Shown: positions 42,119-50,951, counted from the stretch's first letter. The stretch is DNA of 64,000 nt from Streptomyces sp. TRM49041 (GCF_008271805.1 NZ_VSRY01000171.1:149512-213511), one strand, 5' to 3'. Notes: generated from the sequence alone by a model not told the origin. Numbers and translations are program-made.

Positions 42119-42205
42119 GCGGCCGTGGTGGAATTGGCAGTCACGCTGGGTTTAGGTCCCAGTGGGGTAACACCCGTGAGGGTTCGAGTCCCTCCGGCCG
42201 CACCA
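42119..42205 (+). tRNA. tRNA-Leu(TAG)
   Basis: A class II tRNA with a 7-bp acceptor stem (GCGGCCG with CGGCCGC), anticodon loop TTTAGGT (anticodon TAG at 42153-42155), a long variable arm (TGGGGTAACACCCG) and T-arm GGTTCGAGTCC. Unlike the two tRNA-Lys genes, CCA is encoded (42203-42205). Confidence 0.97.
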
Positions 42206-42215
42206 GACCTTTGAT

Positions 42216-42249
42216 CCGAAGGCGCAGCTCGTTGGAGCTGCGCCTTCGG
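42216..42249. terminator. Hairpin terminator after tRNA-Leu
   Basis: A perfect 15-bp stem (42216-42230 with 42235-42249) and GTTG loop. It lies between the tRNA and the convergent rdgB gene and can act in both directions. Confidence 0.85.
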
Positions 42250-42273
42250 TGTATGTGCTCGGCTCGCCGCGCC

Positions 42274-42876
42274 TCAGCCGAGCAGCTCGCGGACGACCGG
42301 CACCAGGGCGCGGAATGCCTTGCCGCGGTGGCTGATGGCGTTCTTCTCGTCCGGGGTGAGCTCGGCGCAGGTGCGGGTGTCGCCGTCGGGCTGCAGGACC
42401 GGGTCGTAGCCGAAGCCGCCGGTGCCGGCGGGGGTGTGGCGGAGGGTGCCGTCGAGGCGGCCTTCGACGACGCGCTCGGTGCCGTCGGGGAGAGCGAGGG
42501 CGGCGGCGCAGGCGAAGTGCGCGGTGCGGTGGGGGTCGGCGATGTCGGAGAGCTGGGCGAGCAGCAGGTTCAGATTGGCCTTGTCGTCGCCGTGCGTGCC
42601 GGCCCACCGGGCCGAGAAGATCCCGGGTGCGCCGCCGAGGACGTCGACACAGAGGCCGGAGTCGTCGGCGACGGCCGGGTGCCCGGTGGCCCGCGCGAGG
42701 GCGCGGGCCTTGAGGAGCGCGTTCTCGGCGAACGTGACGCCGGTCTCCTTGACGTCCGGGACGTCGGGGTAGGCGTCCGCCCCGACGAGCTCGTGCGCGA
42801 GCCCGGCGTCGGCGAGGATGGCGCGCAGTTCGGTGATCTTCCCGGCGTTCCGGGTGGCGAGGATCAGACGGGTCAT
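42274..42876 (-). CDS. rdgB: dITP/XTP pyrophosphatase RdgB (Ham1)
   Basis: A 200-residue enzyme that removes non-canonical purine nucleotides. It begins MTRLILATRNAGKITEL (substrate-binding ATRNAGK) and has VTFAENALLKARA, the ADDSGLCVDVLGGAPGIFSAR core with catalytic Asp residues, and TPDEKNAISHRGKAFRAL. The start at 42876 follows a strong palindrome by 17 bp. It is downstream of rph on the same strand with a lipoprotein gene in between, the usual rph-rdgB neighbourhood. Confidence 0.94.
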   Translation of the reverse strand: MTRLILATRNAGKITELRAILADAGLAHELVGADAYPDVPDVKETGVTFAENALLKARALARATGHPAVADDSGLCVDVLGGAPGIFSARWAGTHGDDKANLNLLLAQLSDIADPHRTAHFACAAALALPDGTERVVEGRLDGTLRHTPAGTGGFGYDPVLQPDGDTRTCAELTPDEKNAISHRGKAFRALVPVVRELLG

Positions 42877-42893
42877 GGGGTCCAGTATCGCGA

Positions 42894-42926
42894 GGCGCGG
42901 TCCGCCGGTCTCCGGCGGACCGCGCC
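42894..42926. terminator. Perfect 15-bp hairpin between lipoprotein gene and rdgB
   Basis: GGCGCGGTCCGCCGG pairs with CCGGCGGACCGCGCC around a TCT loop. It lies 84 bp past the lipoprotein stop and 18 bp before the rdgB start, so it may terminate the upstream transcript or lie in the rdgB leader. Further imperfect copies of GCGGACCGCG follow up to about 43000. Confidence 0.65.
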
Positions 42927-43010
42927 TCCTGTGGACCGCGACGCCTCCTGCGGACCGCGAGGTCACGCGGTCCGCAGGTCAGGGGGTCGAGAGGTCAGGA
43001 GGTCACCCGG

Positions 43011-43391
43011 TCAGGAGGTGCAGACCTTGCCGACCTCGGCCGCCGCGTCGGTGACCGGCTTGAGGTCGGGGGTGGCGTCGCCGTTCTTCACGGCGGTGCG
43101 GACCTCTTCGACGCCCTTCGAGAGGTCGTCGACCGCCTTGGACAGATCGGCGTCGCCGGTCTCGTCCTTGAGGGTCGCCAGTTCCTTGTCGATCTCGGCC
43201 AGGGACTCCTCGATCTGGGTCGGGTCGCCCGCGTTGGAGGCGGCCTGGCTGAGGCGGTCGACGCTGGTGGCGATGGCGTCGGCGGTCTGGACGCAGCCGA
43301 TTGCCTTGTCCAACGCGCCGCAGCCGGTGAGCGTCATCGTGAGCGCGAGCGCGGTGCCGGCGACGAGCGTGGTGGTGCGGTGGTGGCGCAT
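43011..43391 (-). CDS. Small secreted lipoprotein
   Basis: A 126-residue protein. The signal peptide ends in the lipobox LTGC (Cys about 24), after which the mature part is a helical, acidic bundle (ESLAEIDKELATLKDETGD, LSKAVDDLSKGVEEVRTAVK) with two further Cys residues. GGGAGGG precedes the ATG at 43391. It resembles uncharacterised actinobacterial secreted proteins of similar size; no enzyme motif is present. It sits between rph and rdgB. Confidence 0.82.
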   Translation of the reverse strand: MRHHRTTTLVAGTALALTMTLTGCGALDKAIGCVQTADAIATSVDRLSQAASNAGDPTQIEESLAEIDKELATLKDETGDADLSKAVDDLSKGVEEVRTAVKNGDATPDLKPVTDAAAEVGKVCTS

Positions 43392-43479
43392 GTGCGGGTC
43401 CCTCCCTGGTGTTACGGGCGTACGGGACGTCTCATACACCCGTGTTCGATGAGACGCCGCGCGGTGGCGGCGGGGTTGC

Positions 43480-44214
43480 TCAGAGGGCGGCGGCTTCGAG
43501 GGCCTCGGTCTGGAGGGCCGCGAGGTCGGCGCAGCCGCCGGTGGCGAGGTCGAGGAGCGCGTTGAGCTCCTTGCGGTCGAACGGCTCGGCCTCGGCGGTG
43601 CCCTGGACCTCGACGAAGCGGCCGTCGCCGGTGCAGACGACGTTCATGTCGGTCTCGGCGCGGACGTCCTCCTCGTAACAGAGGTCGAGGAGGGGCGTGC
43701 CGTCGACGATGCCGACGGAGACGGCGGCGACGGTGCCGGTGAGCGGCTTGCGGCCGGCCTTGACGAGCTTCTGCTTCTGCGCCCAGGCGACGGCGTCGGC
43801 GAGCGCGACGTACGCGCCGGTGATGGCGGTGGTGCGGGTGCCGCCGTCGGCCTGGAGGACGTCGCAGTCGAGGACGATGGTGTTCTCGCCGAGCGCCTTG
43901 TAGTCGATGACGGCGCGCAGGGAGCGGCCGATGAGGCGGGAGATCTCGTGCGTGCGGCCGCCGATCCTGCCGCGGACGGACTCGCGGTCGCCGCGGGTGT
44001 TGGTGGAGCGCGGCAGCATCGAGTACTCGGCGGTGACCCAGCCCTCACCGCTGCCCTTGCGCCAGCGGGGGACGCCTTCGGTGACGGAGGCGGTGCAGAA
44101 GACCCTGGTGTCGCCGCAGGAGATGAGTACGGAGCCCTCGGCGTGCTTGCTCCAGCCGCGTTGGATGGTGACCGGGCGGAGCTGTTCGGGCGTGCGGCCG
44201 TCGATTCGCGTCAT
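43480..44214 (-). CDS. rph: Ribonuclease PH
   Basis: A 244-residue phosphorolytic 3'-5' exoribonuclease that trims tRNA 3' ends. The family pattern is clear: MTRIDGRTPEQLRPV, GSVLISCGDTRVFCTASV, GWVTAEYSMLPRSTNTR, GRTHEISRLIGRSLRAV, LDCDVLQADGGTRTTAITGA and the DLCYEEDVRAETDMNVV substrate-binding end. Length and motifs match the family norm. Forms a hexameric ring in known homologues. Confidence 0.97.
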   Translation of the reverse strand: MTRIDGRTPEQLRPVTIQRGWSKHAEGSVLISCGDTRVFCTASVTEGVPRWRKGSGEGWVTAEYSMLPRSTNTRGDRESVRGRIGGRTHEISRLIGRSLRAVIDYKALGENTIVLDCDVLQADGGTRTTAITGAYVALADAVAWAQKQKLVKAGRKPLTGTVAAVSVGIVDGTPLLDLCYEEDVRAETDMNVVCTGDGRFVEVQGTAEAEPFDRKELNALLDLATGGCADLAALQTEALEAAAL

Positions 44215-44393
44215 GGGGAGAGCCTAGGCGGTGTCCGAGGCTCTCCCGCTCCGGGCCGGTGCGCCGGGGAGTGCGACGGCCGGCGAAGCGGGCGCGTGCG
44301 ACGGGGCCCGTTCCGGAGGTGGGCGTACGTCGCCGTGGGCGTACATACGGCCGCGGGAAGGGCCCCGGTCGTGCTGCCGCGGTCAGCGGCGGT

Positions 44394-44627
44394 TCACATC
44401 ATGTCCTCGATCTCGGCGGCGATCGGGTCGGCGTCGGTGCCGATGACGACCTGGATGGCGGTGCCCATCTTCACGACGCCGTGTGCGCCGGCGGCCTTCA
44501 GTGCGGTCTCGTCGACCAGGGCGGCGTCGGCCACCTCGGTGCGCAGCCGGGTGATGCAGCCCTCGACCTCTTCGATGTTGTCGATCCCACCGAGCCCGGC
44601 GACGATCTTCTCAGCCTTGGTGGCCAT
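44394..44627 (-). CDS. nagF: PTS glucose-type EIIB subunit for N-acetylglucosamine (NagF)
   Basis: A 77-residue EIIB domain. The phosphorylation site Cys24 lies in VEGCITRLRTEV, with GAHGVVKMGTAIQVVIG forming the rest of the fold. It passes phosphate from EIIA-Crr to the sugar bound by a membrane EIIC subunit. It is divergent from an EIIC gene across a region containing a DasR site, the same layout as nagF-nagE1-nagE2 in S. coelicolor, which supports GlcNAc specificity. Confidence 0.93.
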   Translation of the reverse strand: MATKAEKIVAGLGGIDNIEEVEGCITRLRTEVADAALVDETALKAAGAHGVVKMGTAIQVVIGTDADPIAAEIEDMM

Positions 44628-44779
44628 GTGTTTCTCCCTGTCCTTCGAAGAGCCTTAGGTCCGCGTTCGTCACGGTAACTCACGGTTGACCCATCTACAC
44701 GGGCGAGGTCCTGCTCCGTACCCCATGATGACGATCACCGGCACCCTGCCCGTGGCCGGGCTTCCGGGAGCCTACCGCA

Positions 44780-44795
44780 ACTGGTCTACACCAGT
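44780..44795. promoter_or_regulatory. DasR operator (dre) between nagF and nagE1
   Basis: ACTGGTCTACACCAGT matches the dre consensus ACTGGTCTAGACCAGT at 15 of 16 positions. It lies 21 bp upstream of the nagE1 start in the divergent gap and can control both directions. DasR is released by glucosamine-6-phosphate. Confidence 0.93.
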
Positions 44796-44816
44796 CCTGT
44801 CTCCGGGAGGACGCCG

Positions 44817-46088
44817 ATGAGCACGGAGGGCGAGGAGAGCGCCGCCGGCCCGCGCCGGTCGCGGTGGAGCGCGCTCTTCCAGGGGCTGCAGAAGGTCGGC
44901 CGCAGCCTGCAGCTCCCGGTGGCCGTGCTGCCGGCGGCCGGCCTCCTCGTCAGCCTGGGCAATCTGTTCTCGGCGTATCTGGGCGGCGCGTTCTGGGACC
45001 GGGTCTCGGAGGTACTGCTGCAGGGCGGTACGGCGATCCTCGACGGCTCGTTCGGGCTGCCGCTGCTGTTCTGCATCGGCGTGGCGATCGGGTTCGCGAA
45101 GAAGGCGGACGGTTCGACGGCGCTCGCGGCCGTGGTCGGCTTCCTCGTCTACTTCAACGTGCTGGCGGCGTTCCCGCAGGAGGGGACGGTCACCCCGGAG
45201 GCGCCCGGGGGCGTTCCGCAGAACCCGGGCGTGCTGGGCGGCATCCTGATCGGGCTGCTGACGGCCACGGTGTGGCAGCGGTACCACCGGACCAGGCTGG
45301 TGGACTGGCTCGGGTTCTTCAACGGGCGGCGGCTGGTGCCGATCCAGATGGCGTTCCTGGGTGTCCTGCTGGGTGTCGCCTTCGGGCTGCTGTGGGAGCC
45401 GGTCGGCGATGCGCTGGAGTGGTTCGCGCGGCAGCTGATCGGCCTGGGCGCGTGGGGCGCGGGCATCTTCGGCGTGGCGAACCGGCTGCTCATCCCGGTC
45501 GGCATGCACCAGTTCATCAACACGTTCTTCTGGTTCCAGGCGGGGGAGTTCACCAGGCCCGACGGGACCGTGGTGCAGGGGGACCTGACCCGGTTCTTCG
45601 CGGAGGACCCGACGGCGGGGCAGTTCATGTCGGGGTTCTTCCCGATCATGATGTTCGGCCTCCCGGCGGCCGCGCTCGCCATCGCGCACACGGCCCGCCC
45701 CGAGCGCCGCAAGGAGGTGGCGGGGCTGATGCCCTCGGTGGCGCTGACGTCGTTCGTGACGGGTGTGACCGAGCCGATCGAGTTCTCGTTCATGTTCGTG
45801 GCGCCGCTGCTGTACGGACTGCACGCGCTGCTGACGGGCGCGTCGATGGTGATCACCTGGGCGCTGGGGGTGCACGTCGGCTTCAGCTTCTCGGCCGGGC
45901 TGATCGACTACATCGTCAACTGGCACCTGGGCACCAAGCCGTGGCTGATCATCCCGATCGGCCTGGGGTTCGCGGTGGTCTATTACATGGTGTTCCGCTT
46001 CGCGATCACGGTCTTCAAGCTGCAGACGCCTGGCCGCGAGCCCGTGGAGGTCGAGGCGGAGATCGAGCGCGACATCACCAGGCCATAA
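44817..46088 (+). CDS. nagE1: PTS N-acetylglucosamine EIIC permease (NagE1)
   Basis: A 423-residue polytopic EIIC of the glucose/GlcNAc superfamily, about ten hydrophobic segments. Signatures: VGRSLQLPVAVLPAAGLL, FCIGVAIGFAKKADGSTALA, FGVANRLLIPVGMHQFIN, and GVTEPIEFSFMFVAPLLYG, the conserved sugar-binding loop. No EIIB or EIIA domain is fused, consistent with separate NagF. GGGAGG precedes the ATG. It transports and phosphorylates GlcNAc or a related sugar. Confidence 0.93.
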   Translation: MSTEGEESAAGPRRSRWSALFQGLQKVGRSLQLPVAVLPAAGLLVSLGNLFSAYLGGAFWDRVSEVLLQGGTAILDGSFGLPLLFCIGVAIGFAKKADGSTALAAVVGFLVYFNVLAAFPQEGTVTPEAPGGVPQNPGVLGGILIGLLTATVWQRYHRTRLVDWLGFFNGRRLVPIQMAFLGVLLGVAFGLLWEPVGDALEWFARQLIGLGAWGAGIFGVANRLLIPVGMHQFINTFFWFQAGEFTRPDGTVVQGDLTRFFAEDPTAGQFMSGFFPIMMFGLPAAALAIAHTARPERRKEVAGLMPSVALTSFVTGVTEPIEFSFMFVAPLLYGLHALLTGASMVITWALGVHVGFSFSAGLIDYIVNWHLGTKPWLIIPIGLGFAVVYYMVFRFAITVFKLQTPGREPVEVEAEIERDITRP

Positions 46089-46168
46089 CGCTCTCGCGAG
46101 GGCGTACGGGCTGTAGGGAACGCGTTACGGATTTGCAGGTTCCTTATCTATCCCCGACCGTGCTACAA

Positions 46169-46200
46169 CAGGTCTACACCACTACTGGTGTAGACCACGC
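46169..46200. promoter_or_regulatory. Two abutting DasR operators upstream of nagE2
   Basis: ACAGGTCTACACCACT (46169-46184) is directly followed by ACTGGTGTAGACCACG (46185-46200). Both are dre-like, and the central blocks GGTCTACACCA and TGGTGTAGACC are reverse complements, so the whole forms a larger palindrome. It lies 88 bp before the nagE2 start. Confidence 0.93.
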
Positions 46201-46287
46201 GGCCTCGCCCCGTGCCGCGTTCCCCCCGAGACGCCGCCGTCCCCCTGTCCTCATGCCGGGCGGCGCCTTGCCCACTGGAGGAAGTTG

Positions 46288-47553
<1,266 letters not shown>

Positions 47554-47592
47554 CCGCCGCCGGCCCGCCGGCCGGCCACCTACGGCAGGGCG

Positions 47593-47626
47593 AAGGCCCC
47601 GGGACCGTTCCAGGTCCCGGGGCCTT
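47593..47626. terminator. Bidirectional terminator between nagE2 and MBL hydrolase
   Basis: A perfect 14-bp stem (AAGGCCCCGGGACC with GGTCCCGGGGCCTT) with a 6-nt loop. The flanking A and T residues suit both directions. The two genes converge on it. Confidence 0.88.
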
Positions 47627-47634
47627 CCCGCGTT

Positions 47635-48387
47635 CTACAGCGCGTACACCGCGCCCGACCGGGCCAGTTCCGCCGGGCCCGGATAGACCGCGCGGGCGTC
47701 CGCCAGATTGCGCTCGCCGTCCGTCCACGGCGGGATGTGCGTCAGGACCAGCCGCTTCGCCCCGGCCCTGGCCGCGTGCACGCCCGCCTCCCGGCCGTTC
47801 AGGTGAAGCTCCGGGATGTCCTCCTTGCCGTAGGTGAAGGACGCCTCGCACAGGAACAGATCCGCGTCCGCCGCCAGCTCGTCCAGGGCGTCACACGCGC
47901 CCGTGTCGCCGGAGTACGTCAGGACCTTGCCGCCGTGCTCGATCCGGATGCCGAACGCCTCGACCGGATGACACACCCGCTCCGTGCGCACCTGGAACGG
48001 GCCGATGTCGAACACGCCCGGCTTGAGCGTGTGGAAGTCGAACACCTCGCTCATCGACGTGGGGGACGGCGTGTCCGCGTACGCGGTCGTCAGCCGCTGC
48101 TCGGCGCCGTCGGGGGCGTACACCGGGATGGCGTCGCAGCGGCCGCCCTCGTGCCGGTAGTAGCGCGCGACGAAGTACCCGCACATGTCGATGCAGTGGT
48201 CGGCGTGCAGGTGGCTGAGGAAGATCGCGTCGAGGTCGTAGAGACCGCAGTGACGCTGCAGCTCGCCCAGGGCGCCGTTGCCCATGTCGAGGAGCAGCCG
48301 GAAGCCGTCGGCCTCTACGAGGTAGCTCGAGCAGGCCGAATCCGCGGACGGGAACGACCCGGAGCAGCCGACGACGGTGAGCTTCAT
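47635..48387 (-). CDS. MBL-fold metal-dependent hydrolase (RNase Z/PhnP-like)
   Basis: A 250-residue metallo-beta-lactamase-fold protein: MKLTVVGCSGSFPS opening, zinc motif SHLHADHCID (HxHxDH), His140 in RVCHPVEAFG, Asp in YSGDTGACDAL and a final LVLTHIPPW. This is the RNase Z/arylsulfatase-like branch without the RNase Z exosite. The start at 48387 has GGAGG 10 nt upstream; a very long open frame extending to 49251 is fortuitous. Substrate unknown. Confidence 0.9.
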   Translation of the reverse strand: MKLTVVGCSGSFPSADSACSSYLVEADGFRLLLDMGNGALGELQRHCGLYDLDAIFLSHLHADHCIDMCGYFVARYYRHEGGRCDAIPVYAPDGAEQRLTTAYADTPSPTSMSEVFDFHTLKPGVFDIGPFQVRTERVCHPVEAFGIRIEHGGKVLTYSGDTGACDALDELAADADLFLCEASFTYGKEDIPELHLNGREAGVHAARAGAKRLVLTHIPPWTDGERNLADARAVYPGPAELARSGAVYAL

Positions 48388-48573
48388 GGAGCGTGAACCT
48401 CCGTGGACGGGAGCGGGGGAAGCGCTGACGGGGGAGGTCGTGCGGTGCGTCGAGCGTAAGGCGCTGCGCGGCGGGGCGCTCCTTCGCAGTGGCCCGTTGT
48501 GGGGGAACTCACCCGTGCTGTCACCGGTTCGGATGGACGCGGGGTGCGGCGTGGGCCGGTAACGTCCGGAGGT

Positions 48574-49044
48574 ATGGACACGTCCTGGTGGCTGGCGCTC
48601 GGCGCCGTCGTGGTGATCGCCCTGGTGGCGGCCGTGGCCGACGGATGGGGGCGGGCCGGGCGGCGCCCCGGTGGGCGTAGGCGGCCTCCCGCGCGGGCCC
48701 GAGGGCCCCGTATCCGCACCCTGCCGGCGCGGCGGCCCGAGCCGGGGGACATCTGGTGGGCGGACGTGCCCTTCGAGGACGGGCCCGGGTCCAAGGACCG
48801 GCCCTGTCTGGTGCTGGCCGTACGGGGGGACTCGGCGGTCGTCGCGAAGATCACCAGCAAGTACCGGGACGAGCGGGGCGGGGTGATCGCGCTGCCGCCC
48901 GGGTCCGTGGGGGACGCGCGGGGGCGGGCCAGCTTCCTGGAGACCGACGAGCTGCGGGACGTCCCGCTGTGGGAGTTCCGCCGCCGGGTCGGCTCCGTGG
49001 ACCCGCTGGTCTGGGACCAGGTGCGGCACCTGGCGGCGGACTGA
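48574..49044 (+). CDS. Membrane-tethered PemK/MazF-family protein
   Basis: A 156-residue protein: an N-terminal membrane helix (about 4-24), a basic Arg/Pro/Gly stretch (25-55) and a PemK/MazF barrel. Typical segments are EPGDIWWADVPFEDG, KDRPCLVLAV, AKITSKYRDER and FLETDELRDVPLWEFRRRVG. CCGGAGGT precedes the ATG. MazF-type proteins are ribosome-independent RNases. No antitoxin gene is adjacent, and the membrane anchor is not part of classical MazF, so a housekeeping rather than toxin role is possible. Confidence 0.85.
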   Translation: MDTSWWLALGAVVVIALVAAVADGWGRAGRRPGGRRRPPARARGPRIRTLPARRPEPGDIWWADVPFEDGPGSKDRPCLVLAVRGDSAVVAKITSKYRDERGGVIALPPGSVGDARGRASFLETDELRDVPLWEFRRRVGSVDPLVWDQVRHLAAD

Positions 49045-49067
49045 GGGACGCGCCCGCGGGGGCGCGC

Positions 49068-49157
49068 GTGCGGGAGCGCGGGGTGCGGGAGCGCGGGGTG
49101 CGGGAGCGCGGGGTGCGGGAGCGCGGGGTGCGGGAGCGCGGGGTGCGGGAGCGCGGG
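49068..49157. repeat. 15-bp tandem repeat, six perfect copies
   Basis: The unit GTGCGGGAGCGCGGG is repeated six times without change, with a degenerate seventh copy to 49172. It begins 24 bp after the PemK stop. Because 15 is a multiple of 3, it keeps three frames open on each strand, which creates long spurious reading frames. It is a minisatellite candidate. Apart from this repeat, the hairpin element at 49206 and weak stem-loops up to 49414, I see nothing in the 370-bp gap. Confidence 0.95.
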
Positions 49158-49205
49158 GTGCGGGGGCACGCCGGGCAGGGCACCGGCCGGTCCGCTGTGC
49201 CCGCC

Positions 49206-49242
49206 CTCCCCCGAGCTCGCGGCTTCGCTGGAGCGGGGGGAG
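49206..49242. repeat. Streptomyces-type dispersed hairpin, second copy
   Basis: CTCCCCC pairs with GGGGGGAG, and an inner GCTC with GAGC, around a GC-rich loop with GGCTTCGC. Same design as the element at 6261-6284, again in intergenic DNA. Confidence 0.55.
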
Positions 49243-49414
49243 ACCCGTCACCCCTGGCGGAACGCATACCGACAGCGGACCGGCGGCCGGCGCACCGCCC
49301 TCGCGGCGGTCATGCCGTTCCGGTTTGCGGGCAGGCGTTCCGCAGGGCGGAACGGGATGGGCACGACGGGCGCCCCCGCCCAGGGGGCTGCGCAGGGGAT
49401 CGCGCGACAGGGCG

Positions 49415-50365
49415 CTACGCCCAGAGCTGGCCCTGCAGGGTTTCGATGGCGGCTTCGGTGGTGGGGGCCGTGTAGACGCCGGTCGACAGGTACTTCCAGC
49501 CGCCGTCGGCGACGACGAAGACGATGTCCGCCCGCTCCCCCGCCTTCAGAGCCTTCCTGCCGACGCCGATCGCGGCGTGCAGCGCCGCCCCCGTGGAGAC
49601 ACCCGCGAAGATGCCCTCCTGCTGGAGGAGGTCACGGGTTCGGGTCACCGCGTCTGCGGAGCCGACCGAGAAGCGGGTGGTGAGGACGGCGGCGTCGTAC
49701 AGCTCGGGGACGAAGCCCTCGTCGAGGTTGCGCAGGCCGTAGACGAGGTCGTCGTAGCGCGGCTCCGCTGCGACGATCTTGACGTCGGGCTTGTGCTCCC
49801 GCAGGTAGCGGCCGACGCCCATCAGGGTGCCCGTCGTGCCGAGGCCCGCCACGAAGTGGGTGATGGACGGGAGGTCCGAGAGGATCTCCGGGCCGGTCGT
49901 GGCGTAGTGCGCCGCCGCGTTGTCCGGGTTGCCGTACTGGTAGAGCATCACCCAGTCGGGGTTCTGCTCGGACAGCTCCTTGGCGACGCGGACGGCCGTG
50001 TTGGAGCCGCCCGCCGCGGGGGACGAGATGATCTCGGCGCCCCACATGGCGAGCAGGTCGCGCCGTTCCTGGGAGGTGTTCTCGGGCATGACGCAGACGA
50101 TGCGGTAGCCCTTGAGGCGGGCCGCCATCGCGAGCGAGATGCCCGTGTTGCCGCTGGTGGGCTCCAGGATGGTGCAGCCCGGAGTGAGGCGGCCGTCCTT
50201 CTCCGCCTGCTCGATCATGTGCAGGGCGGGACGGTCCTTGACGGAACCGGTCGGGTTGCGGTCCTCCAGCTTGGCCCAGATGCGTACGTCGTCCGAGGGG
50301 GACAGGCGCGGCAGGCGGACCAGCGGGGTGTTCCCTACGGCTGCTAGGGGGCTGTCGTAGCGCAT
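49415..50365 (-). CDS. cysM: Cysteine synthase CysM (CysO-thiocarboxylate dependent)
   Basis: A 316-residue PLP enzyme of fold type II. PLP Lys43 is in RNPTGSVKDRPA, the substrate loop is EPTSGNTGISLAMAA, the phosphate loop GLGTTGTLMGVGRYL, and EGIFAGVSTGAALHAA lies near the end. In mycobacteria the equivalent CysM adds O-phosphoserine to the thiocarboxylated carrier CysO. The neighbours here (CysO 1 bp upstream, Mec beyond) make that assignment strong. Start at 50365, immediately after the cysO stop. Confidence 0.94.
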   Translation of the reverse strand: MRYDSPLAAVGNTPLVRLPRLSPSDDVRIWAKLEDRNPTGSVKDRPALHMIEQAEKDGRLTPGCTILEPTSGNTGISLAMAARLKGYRIVCVMPENTSQERRDLLAMWGAEIISSPAAGGSNTAVRVAKELSEQNPDWVMLYQYGNPDNAAAHYATTGPEILSDLPSITHFVAGLGTTGTLMGVGRYLREHKPDVKIVAAEPRYDDLVYGLRNLDEGFVPELYDAAVLTTRFSVGSADAVTRTRDLLQQEGIFAGVSTGAALHAAIGVGRKALKAGERADIVFVVADGGWKYLSTGVYTAPTTEAAIETLQGQLWA

Positions 50366-50366
50366 G

Positions 50367-50708
50367 TCAGACCATTCCCGCCCGTCGTCCGGCCGCCGCA
50401 CCGGCCGGACGCGGCTCCGCCGCGGCAGATCCCCCTGCCACGGCCGGGAGGATCGTGACGTTGTCGCCGTCGGCCAGCCTGGTGGAGATGCCGTCGAGGA
50501 AGCGGACGTCCTCGTCGTTCAGGTACACGTTCACGAAGCGGCGCAGCTCACCGCCGGCAGCACGGTCGACGATGCGCTCCTGGATGCCCGTGTGACGGGA
50601 CTCGAGGTCGGCGAACAGCTCGGCGAGGGTCTCTCCGCTGCCTTCGACGGCCTTGGCGCCGGCGGTGTAGGTGCGGAGGATGGTCGGGATGCGGACCTCG
50701 ATGGCCAT
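50367..50708 (-). CDS. cysO: CysO sulfur-carrier (MoaD/ThiS fold) with C-terminal extension
   Basis: A 113-residue ubiquitin-like protein (IEVRIPTILRTYTAGAK, RFVNVYLNDEDVRFLDG, DGDNVTILPAVAGG). Functional carriers end in a free Gly-Gly that is adenylylated and converted to a thiocarboxylate. Here Gly92-Gly93 is followed by 20 more residues (SAAAEPRPAGAAAGRRAGMV), so the tail would have to be removed first. The adjacent JAMM protease Mec is an obvious candidate. No simple single-base frameshift explains the tail. Confidence 0.9.
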   Translation of the reverse strand: MAIEVRIPTILRTYTAGAKAVEGSGETLAELFADLESRHTGIQERIVDRAAGGELRRFVNVYLNDEDVRFLDGISTRLADGDNVTILPAVAGGSAAAEPRPAGAAAGRRAGMV

Positions 50709-50834
50709 GGTGTGGGCTCCTGTGGGAAGGCGGCAGGCAAGGGCAGGACGTGCTGCGGGCCGGGCGCCCGTGGTCGGGGCGCACGCGGTCGCGTGGTGCG
50801 TGGTGCTCGGGGGATCGTGCGCGGTGGCCGCGGC

Positions 50835-50951
50835 TCAGGCGGCGGCGCCGCTGCGACACATGGCGCTCGCGAGGCGGCACAGGTCGACGTGCAGCCGCGC
50901 CACGAGCAGGACGGTGCCCGGCGTCTGTTCGCTCACGTCGATGGAAACCAT
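50835..50951 (-). CDS. Putative cysteine-responsive leader peptide of the cysO-cysM operon
   Basis: A 38-codon frame between mec and cysO on the same strand. Its core LHVDLCRLASAMCR matches the short leader peptides (R-x-H-V-D-L-C-R type) found ahead of sulfur-metabolism genes in Streptomyces. Two Cys codons (25 and 32) lie within it. Ribosome stalling at these codons when cysteine is short could control downstream expression; this is inferred. The distance to cysO is 126 bp. Confidence 0.75.
   Translation of the reverse strand: MVSIDVSEQTPGTVLLVARLHVDLCRLASAMCRSGAAA

Noticed and set aside
42152..42607. Minus-strand frame with RRDSNPHGCYPTGT
   Set aside because: It reads through tRNA-Leu antisense and then overlaps rdgB out of frame; not a gene.
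49068..49172. Regular repeats considered as a CRISPR array
   Set aside because: The 15-bp units are directly adjacent with no spacers, and no cas genes are nearby.
48388..49251. Long minus-strand extension of the MBL hydrolase with PHPAL repeats
   Set aside because: The frame is held open by the 15-bp repeat; a good ATG and ribosome site exist at 48387, and PemK is encoded on the other strand.
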